NCBI GenBank assembly: GCA_019240835.1
Contig: JAFAXQ010000313.1
Span: 1 to 37,152, forward strand
Source: Ktedonobacteraceae bacterium
GTDB lineage: Bacteria > Chloroflexota > Ktedonobacteria > Ktedonobacterales > Ktedonobacteraceae
DNA length: 37,152 nucleotides
Reading direction: 5' to 3'
In this document: positions 1-8,897 of the stretch, one piece after another
Layout: each line of letters opens with the position of its first letter
How positions within the stretch are numbered: the stretch's first letter is position 1
The notes under the pieces: model-generated
Told to the model about the DNA's origin: nothing
The model's database searches: none
The model's input: the letters and a program-made list of their open reading frames with translations, nothing else
Program-made: the position numbers and the translations under genes

Positions 1-56
1 AGTCGCACCGCTTCCCTCTTAAACTCCGGCGTATAGGTCTTCTGAGTTTTCTGCAT
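1..56 (-). CDS. Transposase OrfA, 5' end only (IS3/IS911-like)
   Basis: Reading leftwards from an ATG at 56, the strand encodes MQKTQKTYTPEFKREAVR before the window ends. The pattern K-x-Y-T-x-E-F-K-R-E-A-V is the usual start of IS3-family OrfA proteins, just ahead of their helix-turn-helix. A ribosome binding site GGGAGGAAAGAG lies immediately upstream on the minus strand. Only 18 residues are visible, so the family and intactness cannot be settled. The reading direction is out of the window, so the body of the element lies to the left and its upstream end should fall in roughly 57-130. Confidence 0.75.
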   Translation of the reverse strand, partial: MQKTQKTYTPEFKREAVR

Positions 57-94
57 GCTCTCTTTCCTCCCTATAAGAATAGTAGATCCGAAGA

Positions 95-121
95 TTTCAC
101 TACTCTACAAAAGTGGTGAAA
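95..121. repeat. Inverted repeat near the expected IS end
   Basis: TTTCACTAC and GTGGTGAAA form a 9-bp stem with one G-T type mismatch and a 9-nt loop. It lies 40-65 bp upstream of the transposase start, where the terminal region of an IS3-type element is expected. It may be part of the element end or a small hairpin that limits read-through into orfA. The exact element boundary and any target-site duplication are not identifiable, because the other end is outside the window. Confidence 0.35.
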
Positions 122-253
122 GCTCATCTACGAGAATGTTATCTTCCCAGAGGACGCATCAGACAGCTAGGCGGCCATAAATGTACTGTACTCGTAGGAG
201 ATTCGAGAGGGCGAGCGTTGATTTAAAAATCGCCTTGCAAATGGGGCTAATTG

Positions 254-282
254 TTGTTGTCAGCAGCAAAATCTGCTATAGT
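254..282 (+). promoter_or_regulatory. Candidate promoter for gcvT
   Basis: TTGTTG at 254-259, a 17-nt spacer, then TATAGT at 277-282 preceded by TGC, which resembles an extended -10 element. The start codon chosen for gcvT is about 48 nt further on. The rest of 57-253 shows no gene and no recognisable glycine riboswitch core. Confidence 0.45.
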
Positions 283-329
283 GAGGTGCAGAGAAAGAAA
301 CACTCACAAGCATATTGGAGTACCTGCTC

Positions 330-1451
330 ATGACAACACATGAAGGTGGTCAACTCAAGCGTACCCCGCTCTATGAGCAGCATCGTGCCCTTGGCGCACG
401 TCTCGTCGAGTTTAGCGGTTGGGAAATGCCCGTACAGTATACTAGTATTATCGAAGAGCACAAGGCAGTACGTACTCATGCTGGCCTCTTCGATGTGAGC
501 CACATGGGTGAATTCAAGATCGAAGGCGAGGACGCGCTCGCTTTCTTGCAGTACCTCGTGCCTAATAATGTCGCGCACCTCGCTATCCATCAGGCCCTCT
601 ACACGACGATGTGTCTACCCGATGGCAATGTCATCGATGATCTACTCATCTACCATCTGGCAGAGCAGCACTACATGATGGTTGTGAACGCGGCCAATAT
701 CGCCAAGGATCTGGCGTGGGCACAGCAGCAAGGTCACCGCTTTCAGAACGTTGTCATCACCGACCAATCGGATACAACCTCCCTGCTTGCCCTTCAGGGA
801 CCTCTGGCCCAGCAGATTTTGCAGCCGCTCACTGAAATCAATCTTGCCGCCATCCGCTATTACCATTGTGCAGCAGGGGTTGTCGATGGCATCAACTGCA
901 TTGTCTCGCGTACCGGCTACACAGGAGAAGATGGCTTTGAGTTATACTGCGCTCCTGTGGATGTGGTCAAGCTATGGAAAGACCTACTGGCGGCAGGCAA
1001 ATCTGATGGGCAGGGGCCGTTGCCGACAGGGCTGGGAGCACGCGATACGCTGCGCTTGGAGGCAGGATTGTGTCTCTACGGACACGAACTGGATGAGCAG
1101 ACCAATCCACTCGAAGCAAAACTGGGCTGGACAGTCAAGCTCGATAAGGGGAGCTTTATCGGTCGTGACGCACTGGTGGCGGTCAAAGAGCATGGCCCTG
1201 AGCGTAAACTAGTGGGCATCGAGATGCTTGAGCGCGGTGTGCCGCGTGGTGGCTGTGATCTCTATGCAAGCGATCAGCACATTGGCGTTCTTACTAGCGG
1301 AGCGCCCGGTCCAGCTGTAGGCAAGAACATTGGCATGGGCTATGTTGACGCTGCCCACGCCACTGTCGGGCATACAATACAAGTTGATATTCGCGGCAAA
1401 CGCTTGGCTGCACAGATCGTGGCTCTACCATTTTATAAACGCAACAAGTAG
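330..1451 (+). CDS. gcvT: Glycine cleavage system T protein (aminomethyltransferase)
   Basis: GcvT transfers the methylene carbon from the aminomethyl group on lipoylated GcvH to tetrahydrofolate, releasing ammonia, in the cytosolic glycine cleavage complex. The 373 residues match the usual length. Family motifs are visible in order: the N-terminal TPLYEQH and [18 protein letters not shown], the VIDDL segment (Asp103/104, near the catalytic Asp of the family), [24 protein letters not shown] and the C-terminal [17 protein letters not shown]. An in-frame TTG at 315 would add five residues, but GGAG at 317-320 is correctly spaced for the ATG at 330. gcvH follows after 26 nt, so the two are almost certainly co-transcribed. 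The P and L components are not in the window. Confidence 0.96.
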   Translation: MTTHEGGQLKRTPLYEQHRALGARLVEFSGWEMPVQYTSIIEEHKAVRTHAGLFDVSHMGEFKIEGEDALAFLQYLVPNNVAHLAIHQALYTTMCLPDGNVIDDLLIYHLAEQHYMMVVNAANIAKDLAWAQQQGHRFQNVVITDQSDTTSLLALQGPLAQQILQPLTEINLAAIRYYHCAAGVVDGINCIVSRTGYTGEDGFELYCAPVDVVKLWKDLLAAGKSDGQGPLPTGLGARDTLRLEAGLCLYGHELDEQTNPLEAKLGWTVKLDKGSFIGRDALVAVKEHGPERKLVGIEMLERGVPRGGCDLYASDQHIGVLTSGAPGPAVGKNIGMGYVDAAHATVGHTIQVDIRGKRLAAQIVALPFYKRNK

Positions 1452-1477
1452 CAAGCAAGAAGGAGCTAGTGAAACAT

Positions 1478-1873
1478 ATGGCTGATCTGAATTATCCAGA
1501 TGACCTCAAGTATAGCAAGACAGACGAGTGGGTGCGTGTCGAAGGCGACCAGGCGACCATCGGTATCACAGACTACGCTCAAGATCAACTTGGCGACATT
1601 GTCTACGTCGAACTGTCCCACGACATTGGGCAAGATGTTGCGCAGGGTGAAAAGTTCGGCGATATCGAGTCAGTCAAGGCAACCTCTGAGCTTATTTCTC
1701 CTGTGAGTGGCGAGATTATAAAGCTGAATAAGGAACTGCAAGATCATCCAGAGTGGATTAATGATTCACCCTACGAGAAGGGGTGGATGCTTGTGGTGAA
1801 CCTATCTAATCCTGCTGAGCCCGAGAGGTTGATGAGTGTGGAGCACTATCGTCAGCGTCCACAAGGGCAGTAG
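1478..1873 (+). CDS. gcvH: Glycine cleavage system H protein (lipoyl carrier)
   Basis: GcvH carries the aminomethyl intermediate on a lipoyl-lysine between the P, T and L proteins. The 131-residue product has the H-protein signatures DEWVRVEGDQATIGITDYAQ and GDIESVKATSE; Lys67 in the second is the predicted lipoylation site. PVSGEIIKLN and SPYEKGWM are also typical. A GTG at 1469 gives a slightly longer frame, but AGGAG at 1461-1465 is only 3 nt from it, so the ATG at 1478 is preferred even though its spacing (12 nt) is long. It lies directly after gcvT and belongs to the same operon. The tail after the domain is short and unremarkable. Confidence 0.96.
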   Translation: MADLNYPDDLKYSKTDEWVRVEGDQATIGITDYAQDQLGDIVYVELSHDIGQDVAQGEKFGDIESVKATSELISPVSGEIIKLNKELQDHPEWINDSPYEKGWMLVVNLSNPAEPERLMSVEHYRQRPQGQ

Positions 1874-1894
1874 GGAACATAGGCTTGGGTTCTT

Positions 1895-1906
1895 GTGTTA
1901 TAACAC
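1895..1906. promoter_or_regulatory. 12-bp perfect palindrome between gcvH and ndh
   Basis: GTGTTATAACAC is a perfect palindrome in the 66-nt gap before ndh, 33 nt ahead of its start codon. It is the right size for a dimeric repressor site. NAD(H)-responsive Rex sites have a related TTGTGN8CACAA shape, but this palindrome lacks the spacer, so the regulator is not assigned. Confidence 0.3.
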
Positions 1907-1939
1907 TTGTAAGAGTGTCAATAGCAAAGGACCAGGTAT

Positions 1940-3274
1940 ATGAGCACACATGACATAGTAAGTGCAAAGCATGAGGCAAATGCTACACTGCCGCACGTAG
2001 TGATCATCGGAGCGGGCTTCGGTGGTCTACAGGCCGCTAAGGCACTGCGCAATGTCCCTGTACGTGTGACAGTAATTGATCGCACAAACTACCATCTCTT
2101 TCAGCCCTTGTTATATCAAGTTGCCACTGCTGCTCTTTCACCAGCAGACATCTGCTCCCCCATTCGCCATATATTGAAGTGGCAAGAGAATACCCGCGTA
2201 ATCATGGCAGAGGTAACAGATATAGACACACAACAACAGCGTGTCTATATGCACGAGCGCTCCATCGACTACGACTATCTGATCGTGGCCACGGGTGCCC
2301 GTGAGAACTACTTCGGGCATACGGCATGGCAGGCGCTCGCCCCTGGCTTGAAGACGATTGAGGACGCCACGGCCATTCGGCGTAGCATTCTGCTCGCTTT
2401 TGAGCTGGCCGAACAGGAAACTGACCCGCAACGCATCAGAGAGCTGCTGACCTTTATTGTGGTGGGTGCTGGCCCGACGGGAGTTGAGTTGGCTGGGGCC
2501 ATAGCGGAGGTTGCTCATCATGCACTCAAGTCCGAGTTCAGACATATCGACCCATCAATGGCGCGTATCTTGCTCGTCGAGCTTGGGCCGCGAATTCTGC
2601 CAAGCTTCCCCGAATCGTTGGCCCAACGAGCTTCTAAAGAACTGACGCATCTGGGGGTCGAGGTCAGAACAAACGCGCCTGTCTCAGATATCGATGAAGA
2701 TGGTGTAGTAATCCTCGAGGACCATATTGCCGCGAAGACGGTGCTATGGACCGCGGGCGTGTTGGCATCCCCTGCTGGTCAATGGCTGGGCGCTGAGGTA
2801 GATCGGGCGGGGCGTGTCGAAGTCGAGCAGAACTTGAGCCTACCCAACGTGCCCAACGTGTTCGTCATCGGCGACACAGCTAGGGTTATGCAGAACGATA
2901 AGCCTTTGCCAGGCGTAGCACCCGTGGCTATGCAGCAAGGGCGTCACGTTGCCTCAGTCATCGCGCATCATATAGCAGGCAAGCAACACCAGCCATTTCA
3001 CTACTTAGATAAGGGTAGTCTGGCTACTGTGGGCCGCGCCTACGCTATTGTCGACCTTGGCAAGCTGCGCATGGCAGGATTCATAGCCTGGTTGCTGTGG
3101 TTGGCGGTACACATCGTCTACCTCATCGACTTCCGTAACCGTGTGCTGGTAATGCTTCAATGGGCTTGGGCCTACTTTACTTGGCAGCGCGGTGCCCGAC
3201 TCATCACCTATGCCGACCAGGAGACCATGAGGCAAGAAGCAACGCAGAGGAAGGCAGAGAAGCCTGTAGCATGA
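1940..3274 (+). CDS. ndh: Type II NADH dehydrogenase (NDH-2)
   Basis: NDH-2 is a single-subunit, non-proton-pumping flavoprotein at the inner face of the membrane. It oxidises NADH and reduces quinone. The 444 residues show the first dinucleotide fold GAGFGG (24-29) for FAD, the quinone-site region YHLFQPLLYQVATAALSP, the FAD motif IVATGA, a second dinucleotide fold GAGPTG (176-181) for NADH, and FVIGDTA before the C-terminal region. Residues around 380-425 are hydrophobic and amphipathic (WLLWLAVHIVYLIDFRNR), as expected for the membrane anchor. The start ATG has a weak AGGACCAGG upstream. The stop overlaps the next gene's start in an ATGA, so translation of the TIR gene is probably coupled to this one. 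Confidence 0.95.
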   Translation: MSTHDIVSAKHEANATLPHVVIIGAGFGGLQAAKALRNVPVRVTVIDRTNYHLFQPLLYQVATAALSPADICSPIRHILKWQENTRVIMAEVTDIDTQQQRVYMHERSIDYDYLIVATGARENYFGHTAWQALAPGLKTIEDATAIRRSILLAFELAEQETDPQRIRELLTFIVVGAGPTGVELAGAIAEVAHHALKSEFRHIDPSMARILLVELGPRILPSFPESLAQRASKELTHLGVEVRTNAPVSDIDEDGVVILEDHIAAKTVLWTAGVLASPAGQWLGAEVDRAGRVEVEQNLSLPNVPNVFVIGDTARVMQNDKPLPGVAPVAMQQGRHVASVIAHHIAGKQHQPFHYLDKGSLATVGRAYAIVDLGKLRMAGFIAWLLWLAVHIVYLIDFRNRVLVMLQWAWAYFTWQRGARLITYADQETMRQEATQRKAEKPVA

Positions 3275-6200
3275 CCGACGCAGCAATATCAGTCGTCAGG
3301 GTCTTCTATTCTTATGCTCATAAAGATGAAGCATTGCTCAATAGATTGAAGACACATCTGAGCAGTCTACGCCGTGAGGGTCTGATTGAGGATTGGCATG
3401 ATCGTGCTATTGTGGCAGGTACCGAATGGGAACGCGAGATCGATCATCATATCCACACCGCCGATATGATCCTCTTACTCGTCAGCGCGGACTTCATCAA
3501 CTCGGACTATTGCTATGGCATCGAGATGATGCAGGCGATGAAGAGACACGACAGTGGGCAGGCTCGTGTTATACCAATTATTCTGCGTCCAGTCGATTGG
3601 CAGAGGATGCCATTCGGTAAGCTGCAAGCGCTGCCAACCGGTGCTACTCCTGTTACCACTTGGTCTGATCAAGATGCCGCGTTTGTGCATATAACCAAGG
3701 ACATACGGAGGACCATCGAGCATCTCCCTAGTTGGTCCGCCCAGCTTGATCCCACCCGCTTTCCCAATGGCTCAATCCGCTATTTCATGTCGCTCAAAGA
3801 GTTTCTCAAATCGCCGGGGCGCAGGTTTCCGACGGAGCAAGACTTCGCTCAGCATCTCGTCTACCTTTCGGAGAAACATGCGCTGCGAATCATCAGTATG
3901 CTGCAAGAGAAGCGTCGTGTGCTCCTAGTTGGACCGTCAGCGTCGGGTAAGACGGTATTGGCGATTGCACTTGCAAAACAACTCCAGGATACAGAAAACT
4001 ACAAGGCAGTATACAACGATGCCAGCCGGGCCAAAGAGGGAGACGGACAGCGCTGGTATGAGTTGATGTCTACCCATGACCGCGAGAGAATACTTTACAT
4101 CTTGGATAACTGTCACCTAGCTGCTAGCGAAGTGAACGAGTTCTGCTTTCAGTGGCAGGGCAGACCACCGCAACATGCACAATGTATGCTTATTTCTAGG
4201 GGAGAGCAGGCGGAGGTGATAAACAACTATTTTGATGCTTGCTCCGACGAGAGAATAAGAATTAGGGCTAGGGACCTCTACTGGGGCATTGCTCAGAAAT
4301 ATGCGGCTGCTTACCGCCAACAGGCCCCTGAGCGCTATGTAGCACTTGAAGAAGACTCAGCAGAGTTGCTTGAAAAGCAACACGCACACAACTTGGTTAT
4401 TTCTAAAAGTCGCTTGGAGACATGGCGTACTCTTGGTGGTCGTCTAAGCAGTGTCAAGCAGGAAAGCGTGTACGAAGCCTTGAAACGGCGCTATCTCTCC
4501 AAGGACACCGAAGCGTTGGCTGCGCTATGCGTCCTGCGGCAATATGAAATTCGAGCGCATAACATCTTTGTCGAAACGAAACTGCCGCTACAGGAAGTCG
4601 AACAACTCGAACGAGAGCATTTACTCACTAGTGTAACAGTGCAAAACTATGGCCTGCTCTACAATCTCGTCTTTCATCCTGCTGAAGCATGCGAGATTCT
4701 CAAGGCGTACGTGTACCGCAAGAACGGGATAGACATCCAAAGACATTTTGAGACTGAGGTTATGCACTATCTTCGGCTCTATCTGCAAACTGCGCCTATT
4801 AACTACGTAACGGTTTATGAAAATCTCGCACATCAAGGACAAAATGCTCTTTTGTGCCAACTCCTCACAGATCGCTCCTTGCAAGAATGTGCAGCGCTTC
4901 AATTTGATGGAGGTAGCGTTTTCGATACAGTGCGCTACATACATATGCTCGCAGAAGTTGATGGATCCCGTGCATGTGAATTGCTCACTATGGTCGTAAA
5001 CGATATGACCATACAAGCTATCTGTTCGCAAATAAAAAGGCGTCCTGTGCAAGATGTCGAACAGATATTACTAGACTTGCAGAAAATACACTGCGACACA
5101 GCACAACTGGTTGCCGAAACGCTGGCATCAGATCTACAGCAACTCATACAGCGCAGTACAGAAAAAAATCTACAACGTCTCTTCTGGCTCCTACGCGCTC
5201 TCAAGGGAAGCTCTCCTAACGCTGCCCACCGACTATTAGATAGCCTGACTCCAGCGGGTCTCGCTTCTCTCTGCCGTAGTAGGAAGGCTGACATGGGCAT
5301 GGTACAACAATTCCGCAAAGTGTCAACGCAGCCTTTCTGGCGACAGTTTTTGCGCGAGTTCTCACCTCAGGACGTAGCCGATGTATTTCAACGCTCATCC
5401 CTAGGCGAGATTGGCACAGTGTTAGAACATGGCTATATACCCTGGCAGCGGGGTTACGACCTCTTTCGGCAGCAAACACTCAAAACCAGGCTCTCCACTG
5501 AGCCATTAGCCGAGGTAGGCAAGTTCATCCATCGCGTGCAAGAGCGTACACCACAGATAGCTCGTGACGCGCTTGACTTGCTCACCACATGTGATCTGTC
5601 CGAGCGCATCGCCAGCACTAATCTGCAGCAACTTGCGCTCCTCATTCAGAACGCCGCATCCGTGGACAGAGCATACGCTCTGCACCTTTTGTCTCCACTG
5701 GCTCACGCAGAGGTCGTACAGGCGGCCATCGTGCATAGCGATATTGAGGGTATCCAGAAACTGCTCTATCACGTCGCCAAACTGGATGATGACAGACAGT
5801 ATGCCTCCTCGCTGCACCAAGCCCTGCAAATTTCGGACCTGACTGACAAGTTTGAGCAGGCCTCGCTCAAAAATCTAGCACGCCTACTCTGGAACGTCTA
5901 TAACTATATCGACCGCAGCTTAGCACAGACATATTATCAACAAATTGATGGGCAAACACGCTCTGAGCAGTTGCGTAAGGCAGATTTGGACGACCTTAGC
6001 CTGTTCCTATGGAATCTTACCTCTATCAGCGGCGCTCCAGGCATACACACACTTGACAATCCCATCATCAAGGAACGCTTCACTCTTGCCTGGCAAGCTG
6101 AGAACGCACAAGCGCTTGTCTTGCTGGGCATTGTTACGCTCACACGCCCAGCAATTTCCTGGCAAAGCGAGATGTCATCTCGCTTTTCCCTGCAGGTGCT

Positions 6201-6438
6201 CATCGATTGGCTCGTAACACGTATGACCGAACAGAACCCCTACACTCTAGCTTTAACGTTGCGAGGACTGCGTCTTTCTCACAAAGCAGAAGCGCAAGAT
6301 ATCATGCGGCAGTATATGCCACTTGCAAAGGCAAAGGAAATTCTTAACTCAGCATTAGAACAGGCTATAACACCGCGATCAGTCACATTATTAGCAGAGG
6401 CGCTTGTGTGGATCGAAAAACTTGAGAAGATGAACTAA
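3271..6438 (+). CDS. TIR-domain STAND-like NTPase with helical repeat C-terminus
   Basis: The 1055-residue protein starts with a TIR domain (about residues 8-150): VFYSYAHKDE, then LLLVSADFINSDYC and IEMMQAM. Glu85 sits where bacterial TIR NADases carry the catalytic glutamate. A P-loop GPSASGKT (221-228) and a Walker B-like ILYILDNCH (274-282) follow, so the centre is an NTPase. From about residue 450 the sequence is all-helical and repetitive (for example the LARLLWN and LSLFLWN segments), suggesting a solenoid. The open frame continues 111 nt upstream inside ndh, but the ATG at 3271 gives the natural TIR start and a 4-nt overlap with ndh. In other bacteria TIR-NTPase-repeat proteins act in anti-phage defence or signalling by consuming NAD+. 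Function here is inferred from architecture only. Confidence 0.85.
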   Translation: MTDAAISVVRVFYSYAHKDEALLNRLKTHLSSLRREGLIEDWHDRAIVAGTEWEREIDHHIHTADMILLLVSADFINSDYCYGIEMMQAMKRHDSGQARVIPIILRPVDWQRMPFGKLQALPTGATPVTTWSDQDAAFVHITKDIRRTIEHLPSWSAQLDPTRFPNGSIRYFMSLKEFLKSPGRRFPTEQDFAQHLVYLSEKHALRIISMLQEKRRVLLVGPSASGKTVLAIALAKQLQDTENYKAVYNDASRAKEGDGQRWYELMSTHDRERILYILDNCHLAASEVNEFCFQWQGRPPQHAQCMLISRGEQAEVINNYFDACSDERIRIRARDLYWGIAQKYAAAYRQQAPERYVALEEDSAELLEKQHAHNLVISKSRLETWRTLGGRLSSVKQESVYEALKRRYLSKDTEALAALCVLRQYEIRAHNIFVETKLPLQEVEQLEREHLLTSVTVQNYGLLYNLVFHPAEACEILKAYVYRKNGIDIQRHFETEVMHYLRLYLQTAPINYVTVYENLAHQGQNALLCQLLTDRSLQECAALQFDGGSVFDTVRYIHMLAEVDGSRACELLTMVVNDMTIQAICSQIKRRPVQDVEQILLDLQKIHCDTAQLVAETLASDLQQLIQRSTEKNLQRLFWLLRALKGSSPNAAHRLLDSLTPAGLASLCRSRKADMGMVQQFRKVSTQPFWRQFLREFSPQDVADVFQRSSLGEIGTVLEHGYIPWQRGYDLFRQQTLKTRLSTEPLAEVGKFIHRVQERTPQIARDALDLLTTCDLSERIASTNLQQLALLIQNAASVDRAYALHLLSPLAHAEVVQAAIVHSDIEGIQKLLYHVAKLDDDRQYASSLHQALQISDLTDKFEQASLKNLARLLWNVYNYIDRSLAQTYYQQIDGQTRSEQLRKADLDDLSLFLWNLTSISGAPGIHTLDNPIIKERFTLAWQAENAQALVLLGIVTLTRPAISWQSEMSSRFSLQVLIDWLVTRMTEQNPYTLALTLRGLRLSHKAEAQDIMRQYMPLAKAKEILNSALEQAITPRSVTLLAEALVWIEKLEKMN

Positions 6439-6516
6439 AGAGATGAGATGAGATTTTTGAAGAGGAAGAAAAATTTAAGCGCAAAAAAGAAGAGCTCACC
6501 GACGTAGAACAGTGTT

Positions 6517-6744
6517 CTAGCAGGATAGAGCCCTAGTGGACCGCGAATTTTCTATGTCGTTGCAACAACAGAACGTACTCAGCACAGTAGTACAAGTCAA
6601 TGGGGAAGGCATACGGCGCGGTATATTACTGGCTAGAGACCAGGTAATGTACGCATTAAAGCCAAAGTATACTTGACCCACAAAGATCAGAGGCCTTTCC
6701 ATGAGTTGTAATTTGCGCTGTGCGATATCCGTGATACCTAGCAT
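6517..6744 (-). CDS. Hypothetical 75-residue protein
   Basis: Not recognised. The ATG at 6744 is preceded by AAGGAG (6752-6757 on the minus strand) with 7-nt spacing, a near-ideal ribosome binding site. The first 45 residues (MLGITDIAQRK to IPRRM) look protein-like. The tail is Ser/Cys-rich and looks like out-of-frame sequence, so the gene may be a frameshifted remnant. It overlaps a second small frame that starts at 6835. Confidence 0.25.
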   Translation of the reverse strand: MLGITDIAQRKLQLMERPLIFVGQVYFGFNAYITWSLASNIPRRMPSPLTCTTVLSTFCCCNDIENSRSTRALSC

Positions 6745-6835
6745 AGGATCTCTCCTTGTTAGTAAAAGCTAAGGGCACTGGTACAAGACTTGACGATAAA
6801 AAACCAGGTGTACCTAGTTGGAAAAAACTTCGCAT
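6656..6835 (-). CDS. Hypothetical 59-residue protein
   Basis: Not recognised. The start at 6835 has AGGAGG at 6844-6849 (minus strand), 8 nt away. The product begins MRSFFQLGTPGFLSSSLV and ends SSILWL, with no clear domain or convincing membrane helix. The ribosome binding site of the other small gene lies inside this frame, so this could act as a leader or be the 5' part of a broken gene. Evidence beyond the ribosome binding site is lacking. Confidence 0.22.
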   Translation of the reverse strand: MRSFFQLGTPGFLSSSLVPVPLAFTNKERSYARYHGYRTAQITTHGKASDLCGSSILWL

Positions 6836-6963
6836 AGATTGTTCCTCCTACTAAGTATATAGACGCTATGGACGAACTTTTTTCACTTTCTAATTACTAG
6901 AAACGCTTGAGATTGTCAGAATATAGCTTTGAGAGTGGCAAAAGGGCAAGGCATGGCAGCACA

Positions 6964-7317
6964 TTAGCCACCAGCCCGTTTCACCTTATAGCCCAGTTCT
7001 GTCAACCTCGCCTGTACCTTGTCGCAGTGATCGCCTTGCAGCTCGATAACTCCATCCTTCACTGTCCCACCCGAGCCACATAACTTTTTTAATTGTTGAG
7101 ATAACTCGGTCAAACCTTCTGCGACCCCAGTGACGACTGTGACTGTCTTGCCACCACGATGCTTACGATCACGCATTATCCGTACGATGCCATCGCCCTT
7201 CTTCGCTGTTGTCGCTGCTGATGGCTGGTCGCAGCGGCACTGTTTATATGATAGTCCACACGCGGGACAATGTGTTACTCTTCCAGTGTCTGTGGAGTAG
7301 ACAATATGGTCAGGCAT
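6964..7317 (-). CDS. yciH: SUI1/eIF1-family translation factor (YciH-like)
   Basis: This is the bacterial member of the eIF1/SUI1 family, which is associated with the small ribosomal subunit and start-codon fidelity or stress-related initiation control. The 117-residue protein has an N-terminal zinc-ribbon-like part with CPACG and CRC, then the SUI1 fold: DRKHRGGKTVTVVTG, LKKLCGSGGTVKDGVIELQGD and a C-terminal KVQARLTELGYKVKRAGG. These are the standard signatures and the length is typical. GAGGAGGGG lies 8 nt before the ATG. It is divergent from the secreted hydrolase gene and shares the short intergenic region 7318-7413 with it. Confidence 0.92.
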   Translation of the reverse strand: MPDHIVYSTDTGRVTHCPACGLSYKQCRCDQPSAATTAKKGDGIVRIMRDRKHRGGKTVTVVTGVAEGLTELSQQLKKLCGSGGTVKDGVIELQGDHCDKVQARLTELGYKVKRAGG

Positions 7318-7413
7318 ATACTATTCCCCTCCTCATGAAATAGCGCTTGTGCTATACTCCCTCGTAGTACCTTCATTATTTCATAGCTTATAAAGACAAG
7401 GAGACTCGAGGCG

Positions 7414-8817
7414 ATGAGACGCTACTTGCTCTTCCTGCTTGCGCTCCTCACACTGCCGAGCGGCTTGACGGTGACGACGACTCACGTTGTCCATGCCGCA
7501 AGCGCAAGCAAATGTATCAACCCTAGTGGAACGAATACGCTTCATGGAACACTGCAAGGCGCGAACTACACCATTGAAGTTCCTGCAAACTGGCATGGTA
7601 CCTTAGCCCTCTACAGTCATGGCTATGTCTTTGCCGACCAACCACTGCTCAATCCGGCACCCGATGCCCCTGATCGTCTGAGTAAGACTGCTCTTTTGCA
7701 GCAGGGCTATGCGCTTGCTGGCTCTTCGTTCAGTCAGAACGGCTGGAACCTGCAGCAAGCCTTCCATGATCAGATTGCATTGCTGGATTTCTTCAACCAG
7801 ACCTGTGGCACTCCTACGCGCACCATTGCCTGGGGTCAATCGCTGGGTGGCATCATCACCGCTGGTCTCGTTCAACTGAACCCTGGCCGTTTTACTGCTG
7901 CCTTACCCATGTGTGGTCCACTTGCTGGCGGTATCGGTATCTGGAATCAGGCGCTGGATGCAGCCTTCGCTTTCAACGTCCTCTTGGCAAGGAACACCTT
8001 GCCCCTGGTCCATATTACTCATCCTACCGCTGCCTTGCTACAAGCCAGCACCATCCTGGATGCAGCTCAGTTGACATCCCAGGGGAGAGCACGTATTGCT
8101 CTAGCAGCGGCCCTGACCGACCTGCCAGGCTGGTTTGACCCGGCTTCGCCTGAACCTGCTCAGAGTGACTTCACCGCACAGGAGCACAACCAATACCTCT
8201 GGATGAGCCTGATGGACTTCGCTTTTGCCTTCGAGGCTCGTGCCGAACTCGAAGGCCGTGCCGGTGGCAATTTCTCCTGGAATACTAATGTCGACTATAG
8301 TCAGCAACTGGGAAATTCCGTTGACCGTGACGAAGTTACAGCCCTCTATAAGCAGGCTGGGCTGGACTTGAGCAAGGACCTACATACTCTGGCTACGACT
8401 CAGCGCATCAAAGCTGATCCTGCAGCCGAAGCATATCTGAACAAGTACATCACGTTCAACGGTAACCTGCACATTCCCGTTCTCACAGCACACACGACAG
8501 GTGATGGCCTAGTAGTCAACCAAGCTGAGCAAGCGTATGCTAGCGTGGTCAGTTACCAAGGAAACTCCGGGCTACTGCGTCAGATTTTCGTCCATCGCGC
8601 TGGACACTGTGCCTTCACTCCTGCTGAGACGCTGACAGCATTCCAAACGCTCATCTCTCGTCTGGACAATAACGCGTGGGGCAACTCCACCGACCCGGCC
8701 CTACTAAACCAAGAAGCAGCAGCACTTGGCCCACTCTTCAATACAACACCACCAGCGTTTATCGCCTTTCAGCCCACCATCTTCCTGCGTCCCTTTGATG
8801 TTCGCAATCAGCCCTAG
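7414..8817 (+). CDS. Secreted alpha/beta hydrolase
   Basis: A 467-residue serine hydrolase of unknown substrate. Residues 1-29 form a Sec signal peptide: RR, a leucine-rich core and a VVHAASA cleavage region. The oxyanion-region motif LYSHGY comes early, the nucleophile elbow is GQSLGG with Ser143, an acid candidate is Asp364 in TTGDGLV, and the base is His398 in HRAGHC. The order and spacing fit the alpha/beta-hydrolase triad. Between them is a large helical lid (about 175-345). Four or more cysteines (for example Cys34, Cys131, Cys167, Cys399) may form disulfides outside the cell. Its class could be esterase, peptidase or tannase-like; the sequence alone does not decide. AAGGAG lies 10 nt before the ATG. 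Confidence 0.8.
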   Translation: MRRYLLFLLALLTLPSGLTVTTTHVVHAASASKCINPSGTNTLHGTLQGANYTIEVPANWHGTLALYSHGYVFADQPLLNPAPDAPDRLSKTALLQQGYALAGSSFSQNGWNLQQAFHDQIALLDFFNQTCGTPTRTIAWGQSLGGIITAGLVQLNPGRFTAALPMCGPLAGGIGIWNQALDAAFAFNVLLARNTLPLVHITHPTAALLQASTILDAAQLTSQGRARIALAAALTDLPGWFDPASPEPAQSDFTAQEHNQYLWMSLMDFAFAFEARAELEGRAGGNFSWNTNVDYSQQLGNSVDRDEVTALYKQAGLDLSKDLHTLATTQRIKADPAAEAYLNKYITFNGNLHIPVLTAHTTGDGLVVNQAEQAYASVVSYQGNSGLLRQIFVHRAGHCAFTPAETLTAFQTLISRLDNNAWGNSTDPALLNQEAAALGPLFNTTPPAFIAFQPTIFLRPFDVRNQP

Positions 8818-8845
8818 TGGAGGTGTTAGCCCTCCTCCTATCAGC

Positions 8846-8888
8846 GTGCAGGGCAAGAGAAGCCCACAGGGTTTCTCTTGCCCTGCAC
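8846..8888. terminator. Long hairpin between convergent genes
   Basis: A 16-bp perfect stem (GTGCAGGGCAAGAGAA with its complement) continues through one G-T pair into CCC-ACA-GGG, making an almost uninterrupted 20-bp hairpin. It sits 28 nt after the hydrolase stop and 9 nt beyond the stop of the convergent small membrane protein. A bidirectional terminator is the likely role, although there is no clean T-tract on either side. Confidence 0.65.
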
Positions 8889-8897
8889 ACTTTCTCA

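Larger units (their letters stand above)
6439..6963. other. Poorly coding gap after the TIR gene
   Basis: This 525-nt stretch has no recognisable conserved gene. Its first 70 nt are very purine-rich and encode, without a good start, a highly charged E/K peptide. Further right there are two overlapping small minus-strand frames with well-placed ribosome binding sites (listed separately) and a 46-codon plus-strand frame at 6536-6676 without one. It may be decayed coding sequence. Confidence 0.5.

Noticed and set aside
57-329. Glycine riboswitch upstream of gcvT
   Set aside because: None of the conserved glycine-aptamer core could be found; only a promoter-like pair of hexamers is seen.
751-1212. 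153-codon alternative frame within gcvT
   Set aside because: It lies entirely inside gcvT in another frame, and the gcvT motifs run through the whole stretch.
6536-6676. 46-codon plus-strand frame (GTG start)
   Set aside because: No ribosome binding site and no recognisable product; antisense to the better supported small minus-strand frames.
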